From Arcobacter aquimarinus (GTDB lineage: Bacteria; Campylobacterota; Campylobacteria; Campylobacterales; Arcobacteraceae), in the NCBI RefSeq assembly GCF_013177635.1, contig NZ_CP030944.1, positions 1,860,001 to 1,924,000 of the forward strand: a stretch of DNA of 64,000 nt, in the 5' to 3' direction. The first letter of the stretch is position 1, and the number at the start of each line of letters is the position of its first letter. Below, in pieces: positions 41,728 to 51,236 of this stretch. The notes under the pieces are model-generated. The model worked only from the letters and a program-made list of their open reading frames with translations, did no database searches and was not told the DNA's origin. A program made the translations under genes and the position numbers.

Positions 41728-43797
41728 TTTTAAATTTTTTATAAGCTCTTTAGCTTTTTCATCTTCTAATTTATTCCCTAAAACTTCATCTAATTTTTCA
41801 TTTATTTTATCTCTATTTTTTTCCAATTTTTTATCAATCTCTTGTTTTAATAAATCCTTAACATCTAAAGATATTTTTGGTTTATTCATTTCCCCTTCTA
41901 ATTTAATAGAAAAATTACTATTTTTAATTTGTGTATCAAGTTTTGTATCAATTATATTTTTTTCAAAATCTAAAAAAGAATCTTTTATATTAATTTGAGT
42001 ATTTTTACTTTTCATAATCAAATTTGATATTAATTGTTTATCATCTATATTACTGTTTATTTGCACACTTTCATAAAGTTCTTTTGTTAAATCAAATTTT
42101 GCTAATTGATTTATTATTTTTGAAAATTCACTCGGTAAAAAATGTCCATTTAAAAGAGTACCTACAAGATTCCCTTTTTTTGATAATAAATCATAATCTA
42201 AATTAAAATCTGCCTTAGAATTAAAAAATTCTGGTTGTATCAACATATAAGATAGATCTTTGATACTAGCATTAATTAATTTTGCTTTTAATTCACTATT
42301 TTGTAAATTAAAATTGAAGTCTCCTCCTAAAATATCTGATTTTCCATCTACAAAAAGTTCACTTTCATTTTTATGAATTTTTCCTAAAATTTTTGCTTCA
42401 CCTCTTAATTTTACTTTAGTAAAATCTTTTATTTTTTCTAAAGATTCAATATCTACAAAATAATCACTATTAAAAGTGCTATCATTTAAATTATAAATAC
42501 CATTTTGAATTTTCATTTCTGCAATATTTGAGAAGAAATCAATTTGAGAAACTATTTGATTAGAAATTAAAGAAGTATTTGATTCCAAATCAAATGTTAT
42601 TACATCTTTTAATTCTTGACTAAATACAGCATTTACAACTTCATTTATTATTTTTGCATTACTAATCTTTGATTTAACGCTTCCATCTAAATTATTAGTT
42701 TCACTATTTTTTATGTCACCTTTTACACTTAAATCCCCTGTAACATAAATAGGTTCATTTAGCATATTTAAAAGTTTTTCAACTTTTGTATTCTCTACTT
42801 CAAAACTTATATTTTTAGCTATTTTATCGTTGATTTCAAATTTATATGAAGTATTACTATCTATAATATTTGATTTTCCATCTACAAAAAGAATAGAATC
42901 TTTAAATTCAACTCTACCATTTGTAGAAAATTCTCCATTTAATTTCTTTCCAATAATTCCTTCTAATCTATTTAAATTTTTAATATCAACTTTATAATCT
43001 GTATCTATATTTTTATTTTTTAAATCTATTGAAGTTTTTTCCATGAATAAATCAAACAATGAACTTATAAGTTCTGATTTAATTTCTACTTTATTCCCCA
43101 ATAAAGAGGCATTAATATTTGCTTTAAAACTTACAGAAGAACTTATTTTTTGTTCAAACTCTTTATTTATAACTTCGTTATCCAATAATCCTTTTGTAAT
43201 ACTTGCTGTTAATAATCCATCTAAATTATCAATATCAATATTTCTTATATTTGCATTTATAGTTAAAAAACCTTTTGTATAAATAGGTTTATTTAATAAA
43301 TTTAATAACTCTTCTATTTTTGCATTTTTTAAATCCAATTGAATATTATTTGGTTTAAAATCTATTAAATTTACATAATATTTAGTTTCACTATTTGCAA
43401 TATTTGAAAAACCATGAACTACTGCTTCTTTTGAATCCCCTTTTAAAATACCATTTGTGAAAAGAGCTCCTTTAAACTCTTGATTTGTTAAATTTTTCAA
43501 AGTCGATAAATCATTTATCTTGATATCATAAACTAAATTAACACTTTTTTTTAAAATTGCTAAATCACCTGATACATTCATATAAGAATCATCATTTATT
43601 ACAGCATTAAAATCTAATCTATTAAAAGTTAATCTAAAATTATTTATTTTTAATTTTACTTTTTCTTGCCCTTCGTTGACTTTATTTTCCAAATAAGATG
43701 AGATAATTCCATTACCATACTTTGTAAATGCTAAACTATAAATAATAGATAAAATAAGTAAAATTAATATCAATAAAGAAATAAATATTTTCTTCAT
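41716..43797 (-). CDS. AsmA-like envelope protein with internal repeats
   Basis: The 693-residue protein has one N-terminal membrane helix (LLILILLILSIIYSLAF) and a long strand-rich periplasmic body, as in AsmA/YhdP-type lipid bridge proteins. Two repeats of about 170 residues are evident: EELLNLLNKPIYTKG ... FVDGKSNIID and EKLLNMLNEPIYVTG ... FVDGKSDILGG, with a third, more distant unit (MLIQPEFFNSKADFN). The end is a charged coiled coil. Its last residues overlap the convergent rhodanese gene by 12 bases. Role in outer-membrane lipid transport is inferred. Confidence 0.7.
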   Translation of the reverse strand: MKKIFISLLILILLILSIIYSLAFTKYGNGIISSYLENKVNEGQEKVKLKINNFRLTFNRLDFNAVINDDSYMNVSGDLAILKKSVNLVYDIKINDLSTLKNLTNQEFKGALFTNGILKGDSKEAVVHGFSNIANSETKYYVNLIDFKPNNIQLDLKNAKIEELLNLLNKPIYTKGFLTINANIRNIDIDNLDGLLTASITKGLLDNEVINKEFEQKISSSVSFKANINASLLGNKVEIKSELISSLFDLFMEKTSIDLKNKNIDTDYKVDIKNLNRLEGIIGKKLNGEFSTNGRVEFKDSILFVDGKSNIIDSNTSYKFEINDKIAKNISFEVENTKVEKLLNMLNEPIYVTGDLSVKGDIKNSETNNLDGSVKSKISNAKIINEVVNAVFSQELKDVITFDLESNTSLISNQIVSQIDFFSNIAEMKIQNGIYNLNDSTFNSDYFVDIESLEKIKDFTKVKLRGEAKILGKIHKNESELFVDGKSDILGGDFNFNLQNSELKAKLINASIKDLSYMLIQPEFFNSKADFNLDYDLLSKKGNLVGTLLNGHFLPSEFSKIINQLAKFDLTKELYESVQINSNIDDKQLISNLIMKSKNTQINIKDSFLDFEKNIIDTKLDTQIKNSNFSIKLEGEMNKPKISLDVKDLLKQEIDKKLEKNRDKINEKLDEVLGNKLEDEKAKELIKNLKSIF

Positions 43798-43890
43798 AAC
43801 TCATCCTTTTTCGTAATTTAAATTATTATAACAAATTGTAGATAAAAGATTTAATTATATTCTTTTAGCTATTTTTTAGCTTGATTTATT

Positions 43891-43945
43891 TATAATCTCG
43901 CCTATCAAAGTGTCAAGTAGGGATACGCAAGCCGAACAGACTTTG
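43891..43945 (+). promoter_or_regulatory. atpE promoter and GC-richer structured leader
   Basis: A -10 box TATAAT (43891-43896) with TTGATT 10 bases before it is seen; transcription should begin near 43903. The 70-base leader contains CAAAGT (43906-43911) complementary to ACTTTG (43940-43945), enclosing a GC-richer segment (GGGATACGCAAGCCGAAC) unlike its surroundings. It could fold into a stem-loop that tunes the high translation of atpE. The known riboswitch classes I can recall do not fit convincingly. Confidence 0.45.
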
Positions 43946-43973
43946 AATACAATATTTTTATAAGGATTTTAGA

Positions 43974-44279
43974 ATGAAAAAAATCGTTCTTTTAATGCTA
44001 GCATTTGCTGGTTTCGCTTTCGCTAACGATGGTGATTCAATGATTAAAGCTTACTCTGTAGTAGCTGCTGGAATTGGATTAGGTCTTGCTGCACTTGGTG
44101 GTGCTATTGGTATGGGTAATACTGCTGCTGCAACTATTGCTGGTACTGCTAGAAACCCAGGTTTAGGTGGAAAGTTAATGACTACAATGTTCATTGCTAT
44201 CGCACTTGTTGAAGCACAAGTTATTTATACACTTGTTATTGCTTTAATTGCATTATATGCAAATCCATTTTTAGGGTAA
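43974..44279 (+). CDS. atpE: ATP synthase F0 subunit c
   Basis: The 101-residue protein starts with a signal-like segment (VLLMLAFAGFAFA) followed by two membrane helices: GIGLGLAALGGAIGMG and IALVEAQVIYTLVIALI with the proton-binding Glu in the second. This extended form is usual in Campylobacterota. Gene is separate from the other atp genes, also normal for the group. Strong terminator downstream; tRNA-Leu follows. Confidence 0.95.
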   Translation: MKKIVLLMLAFAGFAFANDGDSMIKAYSVVAAGIGLGLAALGGAIGMGNTAAATIAGTARNPGLGGKLMTTMFIAIALVEAQVIYTLVIALIALYANPFLG

Positions 44280-44310
44280 TTTTTAAATCTACAGATTTAA
44301 TAACTCATCT

Positions 44311-44338
44311 AAGGTCAAGAAGTTTTCTTCTTGACCTT
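44311..44338 (+). terminator. Terminator of atpE
   Basis: AAGGTCAAGAAG (44311-44322) and CTTCTTGACCTT (44327-44338) form a 12-bp stem with a T4 loop and a T-run. Confidence 0.9.
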
Positions 44339-44348
44339 TTTTAATTAT

Positions 44349-44432
44349 GCGGATATGGTGGAATGGTAGACACGTGGGCTTGAGGTGCTCATGAGGAGAC
44401 TCGTGCTGGTTCAAATCCAGTTATCCGCACCA
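44349..44432 (+). tRNA. tRNA-Leu (anticodon GAG)
   Basis: Acceptor strand GCGGATA pairs with TATCCGC; the anticodon loop TTGAGGT gives GAG (44382-44384); a long variable arm (CATGAGGAGACTCGTG region) and the T-loop GGTTCAAATCC follow. The CCA end is encoded. It lies 10 bases after the atpE terminator. Confidence 0.95.
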
Positions 44433-44504
44433 TTTCAAAGTTCTATTTTTTATCAACTTAAACTAACTATAAAAACAATATAATCAAAAAAACCAAGGAC
44501 TTTT

Positions 44505-46403
44505 ATGTTTAAAATATTCAAACCATTATTAATTATTTTTTTACTACAAAATATAATATACTCTCAAGAAATAGTAACAAGCCCTATAAAACTTATGTCT
44601 AAAGAAGTCTCTTCAAATACGGCAACGCCCATTGAACAATCAAATACTCAAGAGTTAAGTCAATCTATAGAAGAACAAATAGATAAACAAAATAGATTAG
44701 TTGAAGAAGTTATAAATAATATAAATAATGAATCATACTTAATAACTTTAGCAAATAAAGAACAATATGAGAATGATATAAATTTTTTAACAAATAGAAT
44801 AAATGCAAATAAAATTCAAAAGAACTCTCTAGCTATTGCCAGAGATGAATTAAAAATCTTTTATTTAAAGCACAAAATAGAATACGAGCAGAATTTAAAA
44901 AGTATAATTATTGGAAAACAAGAGTTTAAAGATAAAAAATTCTTTGAAGATTTACTGCAAAGAAATATTAAATCATTAGAAGATTTTAAAATAGATGATT
45001 ATACAGCACTTTATGAATCTGAGATAAAAAATGTAAACAATAAGATTTCTATGGAATTTATAGATAATTATATAGAAATTTATAATCAAAAACATACTCA
45101 ACTATTTATTCTTCAATATTTATACTCAAATATAAAAAAATTTAGAGCATCAAATTTTTTTATAGATGAATTTAATTTAAAATACATAATCAATAAAATT
45201 GATTCCTTAAAAGGTATTTCTTTCGTATCTTCACTGACATCTTATCATCTAAATTTTTCAATAGGTGAGCTTTTTGTTGTACTTATGATAATAATATTTT
45301 TTAGATTATTGAATAGATATTTAATAGTAATTATTACAAGTTTTATATCAAAAATATTTATACAAAATAAAAATACAAGAGAAGAAGAAAGTATACTATT
45401 TAATTTAAAAGAGGCTATAAATTCTCCTTTAATTTATAGTTTATATCTTTTCTCGATACAACTTTCAATATTTATTATTGTAAAAGACCAAAATTTTATA
45501 AATGCAATTATGCCTTGGATAAATACTATTTATATCGCCCTTTTAACTTGGGCTGTTTATGCGATTTTAAATATTGCCATTAATATTTATGCACAGAATT
45601 TATTAGAAAAATATCAAAATGTAAGAAAAGAGATGATTGTTTTTATACTCAAAATCATCAAAGTTGTACTTATTATTCTTGTTATTTTATTTTTATTTAC
45701 ACAATTAGGTTTAGATGTAAAAGCTATTTTAGCTTCTTTGGGAGTTGGAGGTATTGCAATAGCACTTGCAGCGAAAGATACTCTTGCAAACTTTTTTGCT
45801 TCTTTAAATATTATGACAGATAACTCTTTTTCACAAGGTGACTGGATAAAAACAAGTGATTTTGAAGGAACTGTTGTTGATATTAGAATGAGAACTACAA
45901 GAATTAGAACTTTTGATAATGCTATGATTACTGTTCCTAATTCTCAAATTGCAAATGCTCATATTTTAAACTGGTCAAAAAGAATAATTGGAAGAAGAAT
46001 TAAAATGAATATTTCTATTACTTATGAAAGTAAAATGGAAGATATTTTAAATCTAAAAAGAGATATTTATGATATGTTATCAAACCACCCAAAAATCGCA
46101 ACTAATCAAAATATAAATATTTCTAGAACAAGAGCATTTGAAGCTATTAAAAGAGAAGATTTAGAGGGTATAAAAAATACATTATTGGTATTTATTGATG
46201 AATATTCAAGTTCATCTATAGATATCTTAGTTTATTGTTTTTCAAAAAGTCCAAATTGGGAAGATTGGCTTATTACAAAAGAAGAAGTGATTGTAGAAAT
46301 ATCAAAACTTGTAGAAAAAAATAATTGTGAATTTGCATATCCTGCACAAACTATTTTTCTAAAAAAAGAGAATGAGATGAAAAAAGAGATAGAAGAGATT
46401 TAA
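44505..46403 (+). CDS. MscS family mechanosensitive ion channel (large, with periplasmic domain)
   Basis: The 632-residue protein has a signal peptide (LLIIFLLQNIIYS), a helical periplasmic part (about 30-235), several membrane helices (about 245-420) and the MscS core: GVGGIAIALAAKDT pore helix, ASLNIMTDNSFSQGDWIK and VVDIRMRTTRIRTFDNAMITVPN (beta domain, in parts). It opens under membrane tension and lets solutes out on osmotic downshock. It resembles the MscK/YbdG-sized relatives more than the small MscS. Alone in its transcription unit. Confidence 0.9.
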   Translation: MFKIFKPLLIIFLLQNIIYSQEIVTSPIKLMSKEVSSNTATPIEQSNTQELSQSIEEQIDKQNRLVEEVINNINNESYLITLANKEQYENDINFLTNRINANKIQKNSLAIARDELKIFYLKHKIEYEQNLKSIIIGKQEFKDKKFFEDLLQRNIKSLEDFKIDDYTALYESEIKNVNNKISMEFIDNYIEIYNQKHTQLFILQYLYSNIKKFRASNFFIDEFNLKYIINKIDSLKGISFVSSLTSYHLNFSIGELFVVLMIIIFFRLLNRYLIVIITSFISKIFIQNKNTREEESILFNLKEAINSPLIYSLYLFSIQLSIFIIVKDQNFINAIMPWINTIYIALLTWAVYAILNIAINIYAQNLLEKYQNVRKEMIVFILKIIKVVLIILVILFLFTQLGLDVKAILASLGVGGIAIALAAKDTLANFFASLNIMTDNSFSQGDWIKTSDFEGTVVDIRMRTTRIRTFDNAMITVPNSQIANAHILNWSKRIIGRRIKMNISITYESKMEDILNLKRDIYDMLSNHPKIATNQNINISRTRAFEAIKREDLEGIKNTLLVFIDEYSSSSIDILVYCFSKSPNWEDWLITKEEVIVEISKLVEKNNCEFAYPAQTIFLKKENEMKKEIEEI

Positions 46404-46408
46404 ATTTT

Positions 46409-46816
46409 CTATCTATCCACTAATAAATCAGCTTTTGAACGAATCTTTTTTTTATATAAAAACTCTTTTTCTCTTTGAGTAAATTTTTCCTCTTTTTTTT
46501 CTTCATCTAAAACTTTTTCTTTACTTTTTTTAAAAATCTTATCATTTTTCTTTTCTTCTACAAATTCATCTTTTTTAAACATTGTTAAAAAAAGATATAC
46601 CGAAAAAACTATATTAAAAATAATAATAAGCCATTTTGAAATAATAGCAATTTCTAAATATTGAAGTTTATTAGTTAGTTTTAGATATTGAACCACATCA
46701 CCATAAATTACTCCAGCAAAAAGGGCAATTACCATTAATAATACGATAGAAATAACTCTTTTTCTGAATTTAAATAAATAGTACCAAAAGATTGCAGATT
46801 TCACTTGTTTAAACAT
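46409..46816 (-). CDS. Hypothetical inner-membrane protein with charged tail
   Basis: The 135-residue protein has two membrane helices (VISIVLLMVIALFAGVIYG near 20-38, WLIIIFNIVFSVYLFL near 65-80) and a highly charged C-terminus (KKNDKIFKKSKEKVLDEEKKEEKF in pieces) that is probably cytoplasmic and helical. No family recognised. It follows the gene at 46826 on the same strand with a 9-base gap, so they form an operon. Confidence 0.7.
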   Translation of the reverse strand: MFKQVKSAIFWYYLFKFRKRVISIVLLMVIALFAGVIYGDVVQYLKLTNKLQYLEIAIISKWLIIIFNIVFSVYLFLTMFKKDEFVEEKKNDKIFKKSKEKVLDEEKKEEKFTQREKEFLYKKKIRSKADLLVDR

Positions 46817-46825
46817 TTTTATATC

Positions 46826-47140
46826 CTACACAAAAAAGTTTAAACCAAGTGCAGCTAGAGCAACAACTAAAGACTTAGTCTTTAAATCATCAACAATTTT
46901 TCTCTCTTCATCAGCAATAATAATTTCAAGTTCTTCATCACTATAATCATCAAAAGTTTTATGATTTTCCACTAACCTTGCTTTTGTAGCAAGAACTGCT
47001 TTTTCTCTTACTTTTGTATTTATAGCATCTTTTATTTGTTGACTTTTTATTTTTGGATAATCAAAAGCTTTAGTAGCATTTTCACTAGCAATATTTAATA
47101 TTTTGCTTGAATTTTCTTTGAATTTATCTTTTATTCCCAT
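46826..47140 (-). CDS. Hypothetical protein with C-terminal hydrophobic tail
   Basis: The 104-residue protein is helical and charged, ending in a short hydrophobic stretch (TKSLVVALAALGLNFFV) that may insert into the membrane. The middle has YSDEELEIIIADEERKI. No known motif. It is the first gene of a two-gene unit with the membrane protein downstream. Confidence 0.65.
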   Translation of the reverse strand: MGIKDKFKENSSKILNIASENATKAFDYPKIKSQQIKDAINTKVREKAVLATKARLVENHKTFDDYSDEELEIIIADEERKIVDDLKTKSLVVALAALGLNFFV

Positions 47141-47220
47141 ATTTTTTCCAATTAAATTTTAACTATTGTAACATTTAATGATTAATAAATTTTTAAAAGA
47201 TTAGTTATTAAGAAAGAGGA

Positions 47221-47243
47221 AATAATGGCTTAAAGCCATTATT
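47221..47243. terminator. Hairpin in the 47.2-kb gap
   Basis: AATAATGGC (47221-47229) and GCCATTATT (47235-47243) pair with a 5-base loop, extendable by a pair. On the plus strand it is followed by TTTTA. It sits just downstream of the tiny minus-strand frame at 47259-47372. Confidence 0.55.
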
Positions 47244-47258
47244 TTTACAGAAAACAAC

Positions 47259-47372
47259 TTAGATTACATATTCCCAACGAGGATAAGCTGCTGCAATTGC
47301 TTTCATTTCATCAAATTTAAATACCTTAATGATTTTAAATCTTCCACTTGTTAAAAATGCTTTTATTCTCAT
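47259..47372 (-). CDS. Possible tiny protein (37 residues)
   Basis: ATG at 47372 with AGGATT upstream opens a 37-residue frame ending TAA at 47259. The peptide (MRIKAFLTSGRFKIIKVFKF, then DEMKAIAAAYPRWEYVI) looks like folded-protein sequence rather than noise, with strand and helix patterns. It fills part of the 362-base gap between 47140 and 47503 and is followed by a hairpin. No homology can be claimed. Confidence 0.45.
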   Translation of the reverse strand: MRIKAFLTSGRFKIIKVFKFDEMKAIAAAYPRWEYVI

Positions 47373-47502
47373 TTTGAATCCTAGTATTTTCGTGAGTACA
47401 TTCTACTTTATTTCAAATTACATCATCCTTAAAAATAATATATATTTATATATTTTTTTATAATTTATGATATACTATTGCATATTTATTTTTAGGAGCA
47501 AA

Positions 47503-47721
47503 ATGGATAAGGAAAATTTCAAATTATTATTAAAAAAAGCTAATTTCAATAAACGCACTTTTTCTGAATATTTGGGATTAAAATATCAAAGTGTAAATTC
47601 TTGGGGAAATAATGGAAGAAATATTCCCTATTGGGTTGAATCGTGGTTAAATTTGTACATAGATAACAACAAATGTAAACAAATGAAAGAGATGTTAAAA
47701 GAGAGTGGTGTTTGTAAATAA
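47503..47721 (+). CDS. Small helix-turn-helix protein
   Basis: ATG 47503 (AGGAGC upstream) gives 72 residues; the frame is open earlier without an RBS. The pattern NKRTFSEYLGLKYQSVNSWG resembles a Cro/XRE-type helix-turn-helix, followed by a hydrophobic helix (IPYWVESWLNLYI). A promoter-like TATACT lies upstream. Similar short Cro-like proteins in Campylobacterota are usually phage or stress regulators; the target is unknown. Confidence 0.65.
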   Translation: MDKENFKLLLKKANFNKRTFSEYLGLKYQSVNSWGNNGRNIPYWVESWLNLYIDNNKCKQMKEMLKESGVCK

Positions 47722-47786
47722 AGCCTATAACAAAGCCTTAATTAGCTATACTACATAAAAATTATAAATTTACTAAAGGATGATTA

Positions 47787-48092
47787 TTGGAACCACAAAT
47801 AGAAAAAATCATAGTACTTTTGATTGTACTAACAGCTTCAATTTTAACTTGGAAAATGGTAAAAGATTTTTATATGACTAAGTTTCATAAACTTTTTGCC
47901 CATTTAATTGCAGTTATAACTTCATCATTTATGCTTTTATCTTCGATGATTTTATTTGTTCCTAAAAATTATCAAAGAGGTGTTGGTCCTGAAGTAGAAA
48001 TTAGTTTTGTAGGAATTTTAACTGTAATTGTTATGTTAGTAGTTTTATATATTTTCTTCAAATACATACCAAACAACAAAAATAAATCTTAA
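47787..48092 (+). CDS. Small membrane protein
   Basis: TTG 47787 with AAAGGA 6 bases upstream gives 101 residues. Three hydrophobic helices are visible (IIVLLIVLTASILTW, LFAHLIAVITSSFMLLSS, VGILTVIVMLVVLYIFF) and a short basic tail (NNKNKS). No motif. It ends 17 bases before proA and may be co-transcribed. Confidence 0.65.
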   Translation: MEPQIEKIIVLLIVLTASILTWKMVKDFYMTKFHKLFAHLIAVITSSFMLLSSMILFVPKNYQRGVGPEVEISFVGILTVIVMLVVLYIFFKYIPNNKNKS

Positions 48093-48109
48093 AATATAGG
48101 AATTTAATT

Positions 48110-49345
48110 ATGCAAGCATTTTTAGAAGAAGCTAAAAAATCTAGCCGAACTATTGCAAATCTAAGCACTGCTATAAAAAATAAAGTTTTAAATGAAATGG
48201 CTGATGCTTTATTGAATCATTGTGATTTTATAATATCTCATAATGAAAAAGATATGAGTAATGCTAAATTAAACAATTTAGATGAAGCATTACTTGATAG
48301 ATTACTTCTTACTGGTGATCGAATAAAAGCAATGAGTGATGCTATAAAACAAATCGCATCTCAAACAGAACCTGTAGGAAGAATACTTGATGGTTGGGTT
48401 ACAAAAGATGGATTAAATATTCAAAAAGTTTCTATTCCAATTGGAGTAATTGGAATTATTTATGAAAGTCGTCCAAATGTTACAAGCGATACAGCTGCAC
48501 TTTGTTTTAAAAGTGGAAATGTATGTGTTTTAAAAGGTGGAAAAGAAGCTGAACACTCAAATAAAGCAATTGCTATTGTTTTAAGAGAAGTACTAGCAAA
48601 AAACAAACTTCCAGAACAAGCTATTTCATTGTTACCTGATTCTACAAGAGAAGGTGTAGCTAAACTTATAAAACAGGATAAGTATGTAGATTTAATAGTA
48701 CCACGTGGAGGAGAAGCACTTATTAAATTTGTGAGTGAGAATTCATCAATTCCTGTTATTAAGCATGATAAAGGACTTTGTCATATTTATGTTGATAAGG
48801 ATGCTGCTCCATCAAAAATAATAGATATTGTAATAAATGCAAAATGCCAAAGACCTGGTGTTTGTAATGCAATGGAAACTTTGCTAATTCATGAACAAAT
48901 AGCACCTTATATTTTACATGGGTTAGAAGATGCATTCAGTGAACAAGGAACTATAATAAAAGCTTGTCCTGAAACATTAAAGCTAATAAAAGCAATTCCA
49001 GCAACAAATGAAGATTATGATACGGAATATTTAGCGAATATTTTAAATATCAAAATTGTAAAAAATTGTGATGAAGCAATTTCTCATATTCAAAAATATG
49101 GTTCTGGACACTCTGAATCAATTTTAAGTGAAAATTATTCAACTGTAAATAAATTTTTAAATGAAGTTGATGCAGCTTGTGTTTATGCAAATGCAAGTAC
49201 AAGATTTACAGATGGGGGAGCTTTTGGATTAGGAGCAGAAGTTGGTATATCAACAAATAAACTTCATTCAAGAGGACCTATGGGAATCAATGATTTAACG
49301 ACATTTAAATATAAAATTTATGGCTCTGGTCAAATAAGAAATTAG
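48110..49345 (+). CDS. proA: Gamma-glutamyl phosphate reductase (ProA)
   Basis: The 411-residue enzyme matches ProA in length. Motifs: PIGVIGIIYESRPNVTSDTAALC, KGGKEAEHSN, PRGGEALI, the catalytic Cys in AKCQRPGVCNAMETLL and FTDGGAFGLGAEVGIST, in pieces. It reduces gamma-glutamyl phosphate to glutamate semialdehyde with NADPH in proline synthesis. proB is not adjacent. RBS AGGAA before ATG 48110. Confidence 0.97.
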   Translation: MQAFLEEAKKSSRTIANLSTAIKNKVLNEMADALLNHCDFIISHNEKDMSNAKLNNLDEALLDRLLLTGDRIKAMSDAIKQIASQTEPVGRILDGWVTKDGLNIQKVSIPIGVIGIIYESRPNVTSDTAALCFKSGNVCVLKGGKEAEHSNKAIAIVLREVLAKNKLPEQAISLLPDSTREGVAKLIKQDKYVDLIVPRGGEALIKFVSENSSIPVIKHDKGLCHIYVDKDAAPSKIIDIVINAKCQRPGVCNAMETLLIHEQIAPYILHGLEDAFSEQGTIIKACPETLKLIKAIPATNEDYDTEYLANILNIKIVKNCDEAISHIQKYGSGHSESILSENYSTVNKFLNEVDAACVYANASTRFTDGGAFGLGAEVGISTNKLHSRGPMGINDLTTFKYKIYGSGQIRN

Positions 49346-49352
49346 GAAAAAA

Positions 49353-51236
49353 ATGGGGAAAAAAATATTTTTAACACTAATTAGTGTTAGTGTTGCCATC
49401 TTCTTTTGGTACTTTGTGGGTGAAAAAACTATTTTAAAAGATAATTCCAACTCTTTTTCAAAACTTCAATGTGTTTCTTATGCACCTTTTGGGAAAGATG
49501 AATCTCCTTTTTTATTTGATAGTGGGTTAATAATTTCTGAAGATTTAGTAAGAAAAGATTTAAAACTACTTTCAAAATATACAGATTGTATTAGAACTTA
49601 CTCAACATTAGGTTTAGAAATGATTCCTAAAATTGCTAGGGAAAATAATCTTAAAATGCTAATGGGAGCTTGGGTTAGTAAAGATGAAAAACAAACAAAA
49701 GGTGAACTTGAAACTTTAATAAAACTTGCAAATGAAAATGCAGATATTGTAAAAGCTGTTATTGTTGGAAATGAAGTTTTATTAAGAGGAGATGTTTCTG
49801 ATAAAAAATTATATGAATATATAACACAAATAAAAGAAGCTCTTCCTAATACAAAAGTAACTTATGCTGATGTTTGGGAATATTGGGTTAAGTATCCACA
49901 TATCAAAGATGTTACTGATTTTGTAACTATTCATATCTTACCTTATTGGGAAGATGAACCTATGAATATTCACGAATCAATAGAACATCTAGCAAGTGTA
50001 AGAGAAGAAGTTGAAGGGATATTGAAGACTTCAAATATTTTAATTGGTGAAACAGGTTGGCCAAGTGAAGGAAGATCAAGAGAAGATGCTATGCCTAGTA
50101 AAATCAATCAAGCACTTTTTGTAAGAGATTTTGTTAAATTAGCTGAAGAAAAAAATTGGAATTATAATATCATTGAAGCTGTTGATCAACCTTGGAAAAG
50201 GGTAAGTGAAGGAGCTGTTGGAGGTTTTTGGGGATTATTTGATAAAGATAGACTTGATAAAAATGTTTTTGCAGGAGATGTTTCAAACTTTCCAAACTAT
50301 AAATATTTAGCTTTTGGTTCTATTTTATTAATTATTTTATTCTCTTTATTACTTAAAAATAGTGAAGTTTCTACAAAAAAACTTCTTCAATTTACAATAA
50401 TAAATACTATTTTTGCAATTTTATATATGCTTCAAGTTGAACAATACAATATCATTGCAAGAAATAATTTAGAAGGAACTTGGGCTATTTTACTTTTAAT
50501 AACTCAAATTTTTGTTTATTATTTTATGCTTTCACATATATTAAAACCAAAAAGAATTGATGTAATTCCATCAGTTTTCTTCTATTTATCAGCATTTTTT
50601 GCCTTTATATTAAGTATGAATTTAGCATTTAATGGAAGATATGAGAATTTTGAAATTTACGGATTTATAATTTTAGCAATCTCATTTTTATGGTTATATT
50701 CTACTCAATATGAAAAATTAAATTTTGGTAAATTTGAAAAAGCCTTATCTTTAGTTTTAGTATTAAGTTCAATACTTATAGTTTATAATGAAACTTTTTT
50801 AAATATTTTCTCAAATATTTGGGTAATTATCGCATTAATTTTTGCATATATTTTAAATAAAGGTACAAAAAATATTGGTTTATGTGATTTAAAACAAGTA
50901 TCTATTTATACACTTATTTTTGTAGCAATTTTTGTAGCTTTTAAAACAGGATTTGTTTCAAATAAAGAATTAGCAATAGCTTGTAATTTAGATTCAAACT
51001 CTTTATCTTGTTCTATTAAAGACTTTATGGGAGCTTCTATTTATTTTGGATATGTAGGATTAATATCTATTATATTTGCAATAATTGCTTTTGTAATAAA
51101 CAAGAAATCTTTTTCTATAATTGCTTTATTCTTAAGCATAGGTTCATTGATACTTTCAAATACTTTCTTAGGAGCTATTTCATTTATAATAGCTATTTAT
51201 CTTCTTACAAAAGAAGATATAAAAAATCTTCAATAA
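49353..51236 (+). CDS. GH17-like glucanase/glycosyltransferase-type protein with membrane domain
   Basis: The 627-residue protein has an N-terminal anchor, a GH17-like (beta/alpha) domain (about residues 35-310) with acid/base Glu in VGNEVLLRG and nucleophile Glu in LIGETGWPSEG, and about nine membrane helices after 320. It could cut or remodel beta-1,3-type glucans in the periplasm; some bacterial GH17 proteins with membrane parts act as transglycosylases in glucan synthesis. ATG 49353 is 7 bases after proA, so co-transcription is likely. Terminator directly follows. Confidence 0.82.
   Translation: MGKKIFLTLISVSVAIFFWYFVGEKTILKDNSNSFSKLQCVSYAPFGKDESPFLFDSGLIISEDLVRKDLKLLSKYTDCIRTYSTLGLEMIPKIARENNLKMLMGAWVSKDEKQTKGELETLIKLANENADIVKAVIVGNEVLLRGDVSDKKLYEYITQIKEALPNTKVTYADVWEYWVKYPHIKDVTDFVTIHILPYWEDEPMNIHESIEHLASVREEVEGILKTSNILIGETGWPSEGRSREDAMPSKINQALFVRDFVKLAEEKNWNYNIIEAVDQPWKRVSEGAVGGFWGLFDKDRLDKNVFAGDVSNFPNYKYLAFGSILLIILFSLLLKNSEVSTKKLLQFTIINTIFAILYMLQVEQYNIIARNNLEGTWAILLLITQIFVYYFMLSHILKPKRIDVIPSVFFYLSAFFAFILSMNLAFNGRYENFEIYGFIILAISFLWLYSTQYEKLNFGKFEKALSLVLVLSSILIVYNETFLNIFSNIWVIIALIFAYILNKGTKNIGLCDLKQVSIYTLIFVAIFVAFKTGFVSNKELAIACNLDSNSLSCSIKDFMGASIYFGYVGLISIIFAIIAFVINKKSFSIIALFLSIGSLILSNTFLGAISFIIAIYLLTKEDIKNLQ

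Noticed and set aside
43906-43945. Cyclic di-GMP (GEMM-I) riboswitch in the atpE leader
   Set aside because: GGGATACGCAAGCC only loosely recalls one GEMM strand; the first conserved strand and tetraloop-receptor are missing.
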